64,000 nt of DNA, taken from contig CACVCF010000334.1 of assembly GCA_902729415.1 (NCBI GenBank), positions 1-64,000 on the forward strand, given 5' to 3'. The DNA comes from Terasakiella magnetica. GTDB lineage: Bacteria; Pseudomonadota; Alphaproteobacteria; Rhodospirillales; Magnetospirillaceae. Shown piece by piece: positions 59,596 through 64,000 of the stretch. The notes beneath the pieces are model-generated. The model saw only the letters and a list, made by a program, of their open reading frames with translations, had not been told where the DNA came from and searched no databases. The translations under genes and the position numbers were made by a program. Within the stretch, counting starts at the first letter, position 1. Each line of letters starts with the position of its first letter.

Positions 59596-62103
59596 ATGCC
59601 CGCGCCTAATTCCGAGGCGCTGCCCTCCGATTCCGGGCCTGTCTCGCCGTCGGTTACCGTGGTTGCTCTCGACCCGATGAAAATCGGCTCTCTGGTCTGG
59701 CGCTATGCCGGTGCGGCGCTCGTGCTGTGGACCATGCTGCTGGCCGGGTCACTGTGGTGGAATGTCGAGCGTCAGCGCGAGATCACCCTGGAACTTGCAG
59801 TCAACACGGCGCGCTCCAGTTTTTCGAAGGATCTTGCCTATCGATTGTGGGCGTCGTCCCATGGCGGCGTCTATGTGCCGCCGACGGAGAAAACCCCCCC
59901 CAGCCCGTGGATGGCCCATCTGCCCGACCGGGATGTGGTCACCACCGAAGGTCAGAAGCTGACCCTGATGAATCCCGCCTATATGCTGCGCGAGATGATG
60001 CAGGATTACGATGAGCTGTACGGCATCAAAGGGCGCATTGTTGGGATTATATACCTCAATTCCAACAATAAGGCCGACCCTTGGGAGGCTGATGCCATCA
60101 CCGCTTTTTCCGAAGGCCGGGAGAAGGAAAGGCTGGCGGTCTCCGATATCAACGGCGCTCCCTATGTCCGGCTGATCAAGCCCTTTATCATGGAAGACAG
60201 TTGCCAGAAGTGCCACGGCCATCTCGGCTTCAAGGCTGGCGAGGTCCGTGGTGCTGTCGGGGTATCGGTCCCGCTCCAGCCCTATCAAAAAGTGGAGGCG
60301 GTGGCGATCCGCTCCATGGCGGTTTCCCATGGCGCGTTCTGGCTGGTGGGCTGCATCGCCATCGCCATGATCGGCAGCCGCTCTTCCCGCCGTCTGGTCG
60401 AAAAGGCCAGGGCCGATGAGGAAACGCGTCTGGCGGCCCATGTGTTCCGCAACGCCTTGGAAGCCACCATCATCACCGATGCCAAGGGCGTAATTCTCAG
60501 GGTCAACCCCGCCTTCATCGAGATGACCGGTTTTGGTGAGGCCGAGGTGGTGGGGGCGACGCCGCGGGTACTGCGATCCAATCATCACGACGAAGCCTTC
60601 TACCGCGAGATGTGGCAGAGCATCTTCCAGACGGGGCGCTGGCAAGGTGAAATCCGCAACCGTGCCAAGGACGGTCATGTCTTCGTGGCGTGGGAAAGTA
60701 TCGTCGCCGTCTATGGTCCGGGCGGCGCCATCCGCTATTTCATCGGCAGTTTCCGCGATATCACCGAGCAGATCGAGGCTCAGAGCCATATCCTGCGGCT
60801 GGCTCATTACGATGTACTGACCGAACTGCCCAATCGGGCGCTGTTCCAGGACCGACTGGAACGGTCTGTGATCCATGCTTTGCGTCATGACCGCAAGCTG
60901 GCCTTATTGTTCCTGGATCTTGACGGCTTCAAGAAGGTTAATGACACCCTGGGACACCGGGCGGGCGACGACCTGTTGAAAGAGGTGGCGCTGCGCCTTA
61001 AGGCCTGCGTCCGTATGACCGATACGATTGCCCGTCTAGGCGGTGATGAGTTCACCATTATTCTTGACGAGGTCACCGAGGGCACGGACGCCTCCCATGT
61101 GGCCGACAAGGTGCTGACCGCCATGCGCGAGCCCATCACCCTGGAGGGCCGGGAATTATTCGTTGGTGCCAGTATCGGCATCAGCCTGTTTCCCGCCGAC
61201 GGCCGCACCGGCGAGGAATTGCTGAAGAATGCCGATACCGCCATGTATCAGGCTAAGGCCACCGGCAAGGGGCGCTATTACTTCTATTCCGCCGAGATGA
61301 GCGTCAACCAGGAACGGCGGATGGAGCTGGAAATCGCCCTGCGTCAAGCGGTGGAGGAAAACGGCTTCCAGGTCGTCTATCAGCCTAAGCGGAATGTGAA
61401 GACCGGGGTTGTATCCGGGTTCGAGGCGTTGGTGCGCTGGCGTCATCCCCAGTTCGGCGATGTCTCGCCGGTGGATTTCATCCCGCTGGCCGAGGAAGTC
61501 GGCCTGATCGAGCGGATCGATATGTTCGTCCTTCGCCAAGCCTGCCGCCAGGGCCGGGCATGGCGCGAGGCCGGGCATCAGATTTCGGTGGCGGTCAACC
61601 TGTCGGGGGTCAATGTCCGCAACAATGACCTTCCCCAGCTTGTGGCCCAGATCCTGGAGGAAACCCGCTTTCCCGCCGCTGCATTGGAGTTGGAACTGAC
61701 GGAATCCTTCGTCCTTGACCTTGGCCCGGACCAGCGGGACGTACTGAGACAGCTTCGGCAACTGGGCCTCAGTCTGGCCATCGATGATTTCGGCACCGGC
61801 TATTCCTCGTTAAGCTACCTGCGTCAACTGCCGGTTAACACCTTGAAGATCGACCGCTCGTTCGTCCGCGACATGGCGCGGGATTCGCGCGATATGATGT
61901 TGGTCTCCACCATTATCGGCATCGCCCACAGCCTGGGCCTCAAGGTGGTGGCGGAAGGGATCGAGGAACCAGACCAGCTGGCTATTCTGGCATCCCAGGA
62001 TTGTGACGAAGTCCAGGGCTATCTGATCGCCAAGCCGATGCCGCCTGCCTTGGTGCGGATCTTTCTGATGGACCGCCCGGAACAGCGTCATGACGCAGGA
62101 TGA
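59596..62103 (+). CDS. Heme-c-type DUF3365-PAS-GGDEF-EAL c-di-GMP enzyme
   Basis: The 835-residue protein has a membrane helix (about 35-57), a periplasmic DUF3365/Tll0287-like domain carrying CQKCHG (C-x2-C-H heme-c motif), a second helix (about 247-265), a PAS domain, a GGDEF domain (LGGDEF) and an EAL domain (FEALVRW, DDFGTGYSSLSYLRQLP, KIDRSFVRDM, VAEGIEEPDQL). Both catalytic signatures are complete. Redox or gas sensing by heme could set c-di-GMP levels. It overlaps the chromate transporter gene by 14 bases. Confidence 0.92.
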   Translation: MPAPNSEALPSDSGPVSPSVTVVALDPMKIGSLVWRYAGAALVLWTMLLAGSLWWNVERQREITLELAVNTARSSFSKDLAYRLWASSHGGVYVPPTEKTPPSPWMAHLPDRDVVTTEGQKLTLMNPAYMLREMMQDYDELYGIKGRIVGIIYLNSNNKADPWEADAITAFSEGREKERLAVSDINGAPYVRLIKPFIMEDSCQKCHGHLGFKAGEVRGAVGVSVPLQPYQKVEAVAIRSMAVSHGAFWLVGCIAIAMIGSRSSRRLVEKARADEETRLAAHVFRNALEATIITDAKGVILRVNPAFIEMTGFGEAEVVGATPRVLRSNHHDEAFYREMWQSIFQTGRWQGEIRNRAKDGHVFVAWESIVAVYGPGGAIRYFIGSFRDITEQIEAQSHILRLAHYDVLTELPNRALFQDRLERSVIHALRHDRKLALLFLDLDGFKKVNDTLGHRAGDDLLKEVALRLKACVRMTDTIARLGGDEFTIILDEVTEGTDASHVADKVLTAMREPITLEGRELFVGASIGISLFPADGRTGEELLKNADTAMYQAKATGKGRYYFYSAEMSVNQERRMELEIALRQAVEENGFQVVYQPKRNVKTGVVSGFEALVRWRHPQFGDVSPVDFIPLAEEVGLIERIDMFVLRQACRQGRAWREAGHQISVAVNLSGVNVRNNDLPQLVAQILEETRFPAAALELELTESFVLDLGPDQRDVLRQLRQLGLSLAIDDFGTGYSSLSYLRQLPVNTLKIDRSFVRDMARDSRDMMLVSTIIGIAHSLGLKVVAEGIEEPDQLAILASQDCDEVQGYLIAKPMPPALVRIFLMDRPEQRHDAG

Positions 62104-63436
62104 TCGTCATCCTGGTTTTGCCGATGCCTTCAGGATCTGGCTGAAGATTGGATTGCTGAGCTTTGGCGGTCCCGCCGCCCAGATCGCCACTATGCATCGT
62201 ATTCTAGTGGAGGAAAAACGCTGGGTGAGCGAGGGGCGTTTCCTCCACGCCCTTAATTACTGCATGCTGCTGCCGGGGCCGGAAGCCCAGCAATTGGCGA
62301 CCTATATCGGCTGGCTGCTGCATCGTATTCCCGGCGGCATCATTGCCGGAACCTTGTTTGTCCTCCCCGGTTTCCTGGTGATGATGGTACTGGCCGGGCT
62401 TTATGCCGGGTTTCATCAGGTGCCACTGGTGGACGGCCTGTTCATGGGGATCAAGCCCGCCGTTCTGGCCGTGGTGATCGAGGCGCTGCTGCGGATCGGT
62501 CGCCGCGCCTTGAAGGGGACCGAATTCGTCGCCATCGCCGCCCTGGCCTTTATCGGTATCTTCTTTTTTGGGGTGCCGTTCCCCTTCATTGTCCTGACAG
62601 CGGGAGTGGTGGGGTTTGTGGCGGCTCGGCGGGGCCACCCCGCCTTTCTGCCCAAGTCGTCCGGCGGCGCCCATAATGGTGCCGCCGACCGCGCTATCGA
62701 GGCCGGTGCCGCCCATACCCGTCCCGACCTGCGGCGGTCACTTGTTATCGCCGGGGTCTGTCTGATCCTGTGGTGGACGCCGGTGGCGGTGGCGGTGGTC
62801 TGGGGCGGGGGGGCGTTCGGCGCCGTCGGCCTGTTTTTCAGCAAGATGGCGGTGGTTACCTTTGGCGGCGCTTATGCGGTACTGGCCTATGTGGCGCAGC
62901 AAGCGGTGGAGGTTCATCACTGGCTGCAACCGGGCGAGATGCTGGAGGGTCTGGGGCTGGCCGAGACCACACCGGGGCCGCTGATTTTGGTCAACCAGTT
63001 CGTGGGCTTTCTGGCCGGATTCCGGGGGCATGGCGGCTTGGGAGAGTGGACGGGTGCGATCCTGGCGGCGACTTTGACCGTCTGGGTCACCTTCGTGCCC
63101 TGTTTCTTGTGGATTTTGGCCGGGGGGCCTTATGTGGAGGCCCTGCGGGGGCAAAAGGCCCTGTCGGGAGCATTGGCAGCCATTACCGCCGCCGTCGTGG
63201 GAGTGATCTTCAACCTGACCATCTGGTTCGCGCTGCACGTTTTGTTCGCGCGGGTCGGCGAAAGCCGGATGGGGCCGCTGCACCTCACCATTCCTGATCC
63301 CGCCAGCCTGGAGCCGCTGTCTCTGGTCTTGGCGGTAGCAGCAGCCATCGCCATGCTGCGGCTGCATGTGGGGATGATCGCCACTCTGGCGGCCTGCGGG
63401 AGTGTAGGGATTGCCTGGCGGCTACTTCTTGCGTAG
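62090..63436 (+). CDS. chrA: Chromate-transporter-family (CHR) protein
   Basis: The 448-residue protein has two CHR domains, each with the FGGP/FGGA motif (IGLLSFGGPAAQIATMH and KMAVVTFGGAYAVLAYVAQ) and many membrane helices. LPGPEAQQLATYIGW and ETTPGPLILVNQFVGFLAG are family blocks. Long CHR proteins expel chromate, but not all members do. It overlaps the sensor gene by 14 bases, so translational coupling is likely. Confidence 0.85.
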   Translation: MTQDDRHPGFADAFRIWLKIGLLSFGGPAAQIATMHRILVEEKRWVSEGRFLHALNYCMLLPGPEAQQLATYIGWLLHRIPGGIIAGTLFVLPGFLVMMVLAGLYAGFHQVPLVDGLFMGIKPAVLAVVIEALLRIGRRALKGTEFVAIAALAFIGIFFFGVPFPFIVLTAGVVGFVAARRGHPAFLPKSSGGAHNGAADRAIEAGAAHTRPDLRRSLVIAGVCLILWWTPVAVAVVWGGGAFGAVGLFFSKMAVVTFGGAYAVLAYVAQQAVEVHHWLQPGEMLEGLGLAETTPGPLILVNQFVGFLAGFRGHGGLGEWTGAILAATLTVWVTFVPCFLWILAGGPYVEALRGQKALSGALAAITAAVVGVIFNLTIWFALHVLFARVGESRMGPLHLTIPDPASLEPLSLVLAVAAAIAMLRLHVGMIATLAACGSVGIAWRLLLA

Positions 63437-63730
63437 CTGGGCGGCAGGGCGGAGTTCTTCCACGGTCAGCCCGCGCCCCAACTGATCCTCCAGATGGGGG
63501 AGCAATTGCGGAAAGAATTTGAGGGGCGCCAGCAAGGCAATGGCGGCGGCGGTTCCCGCAGCTTCGTCCTTGGCATCGCGGCGGCACCGCAGCAGCACCG
63601 AGGATACAAGCCAGGAATCCCAGTCATCCTGATTATGCCCCTCGGGCGGCGGCAGCCCCGCGAACCGGGCCAGCAATTGCATAACCTCGGCCCGCGACAT
63701 TTGGTCGATGGTCTTATTCTTCGCACTCAT
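63422..63730 (-). CDS. Small conserved-looking hypothetical protein
   Basis: The 102-residue protein (start MSAKNKTIDQM at 63730) is acidic and helical, with no signal peptide. Its 3-prime end overlaps the converging chromate transporter gene by 15 bases. I recognise no family. The frame upstream of 63730 adds residues without a ribosome site. Confidence 0.55.
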   Translation of the reverse strand: MSAKNKTIDQMSRAEVMQLLARFAGLPPPEGHNQDDWDSWLVSSVLLRCRRDAKDEAAGTAAAIALLAPLKFFPQLLPHLEDQLGRGLTVEELRPAAQLRKK

Positions 63731-63786
63731 GCCCCAGATCCAATTCTCTCTTCCCGGTTCGAGTCTAGCAAACTCGCGCCAAGGTG

Positions 63787-64000
63787 TCATGAGCCGGTTA
63801 CGAACTCCCCGTGCCAGCGACGTCCCAGCATCCAGGCCAGCACCGCCGAACCGGCCGACAGCCCGGCCATGGCGAAAAAGGCGCTGCCGCCCAGGCTATC
63901 ATAAAGGCGGCCGCTTAACGGTGTGATCAGGCCGGGCAATAACCCGATGGCAAGGGCGGCGTATAATCCTTGCGCCCGTACCGACAAAGCGGGAGGGACC
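63787..64000 (-). CDS. C-terminus of an MFS transporter (partial)
   Basis: The frame enters from the right edge and carries RAQGLYAALAIGLLPGLITPLSGRLYDSLGG and a last membrane helix before a GRRWHGEF tail. This resembles the end of the phenylpropionate-permease-like (HcaT-type) MFS branch. The rest lies outside the window, so the substrate is not assignable. It is 56 bases from the next gene on the same strand. Confidence 0.7.
   Translation of the reverse strand, partial: VPPALSVRAQGLYAALAIGLLPGLITPLSGRLYDSLGGSAFFAMAGLSAGSAVLAWMLGRRWHGEFVTGS

Overview
The window is GC-rich chromosomal DNA from an alphaproteobacterium, most likely in the Rhodospirillales and Magnetospirillum-like. This is an inference from several traits together: multi-domain cyclic-di-GMP and histidine-kinase sensors, two hemerythrin-like genes, an NAD-type homospermidine synthase, a LivHMGF operon ending in a small DUF6867-like membrane protein, and a TipN/GPR-like coiled-coil protein. 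There is no rRNA operon, no intact tRNA and no CRISPR array. No taxonomic marker was compared.

Region 1 (1-4.8 kb) looks like the decayed end of an integrated island. It holds a SUMF1-domain lipid- or periplasm-targeted protein, a frameshifted GGDEF remnant, a TumE/TumA-type toxin-antitoxin pair with a palindrome over the toxin start, and a tyrosine integrase broken by an in-frame TAG and cut short. The integrase abuts the 3-prime piece of a tRNA, the classical attachment site. Region 2 (4.8-13.3 kb) is signalling and repair: a 982-residue sensor kinase, a 680-bp AT-rich intergenic region, an EAL protein, two hemerythrin-like proteins and a UvrD-type helicase. Region 3 (13.6-25.5 kb) holds a large membrane-anchored protein built of 27 exact 25-residue repeats, a catalytically stripped phosphoesterase paired with a HIT protein, an SGNH-like protein, an acyl-CoA synthetase, a Fur-box-controlled Bfd, an SLC13/TrkA-C permease, a DEAD-box helicase and a Nudix hydrolase.

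Region 4 (25.6-34 kb) has a three-gene two-component cluster, then an acyl/benzoate-type CoA ligase, an oxidoreductase and a Liv-type binding protein under a divergent GntR/FCD regulator. Region 5 (34-41 kb) is housekeeping: pyruvate kinase, a lytic transglycosylase-like protein, a DedA protein, purE-purK and a degenerate GGDEF protein. Region 6 (40-51 kb) carries livH-M-G-F plus a small membrane protein, a thioesterase coupled to an unrecognised membrane protein, and an IclR-controlled set (enoyl-CoA hydratase, 3-hydroxyacyl-CoA dehydrogenase, aldehyde dehydrogenase). With the ligase cluster this suggests uptake and beta-oxidation-type breakdown of organic or aromatic acids.

Region 7 (51-54.7 kb) is an esterase, a GIY-YIG protein and the 5-oxoprolinase genes pxpB-pxpC-pxpA. 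Region 8 (54.7-64 kb) has homospermidine synthase behind a structured leader with a 17-codon open frame, an RHH/GNAT operon divergent from a LysR gene and followed by an XRE regulator with a related palindrome, a heme-c-type DUF3365-PAS-GGDEF-EAL sensor, a chromate transporter and the end of an MFS gene.

The signals most worth following are the hss leader, the 25-residue repeat protein, a family of small hairpin repeats with co-varying stems (one inside livG), and a 20-nt palindrome shared by two transporter promoter regions.
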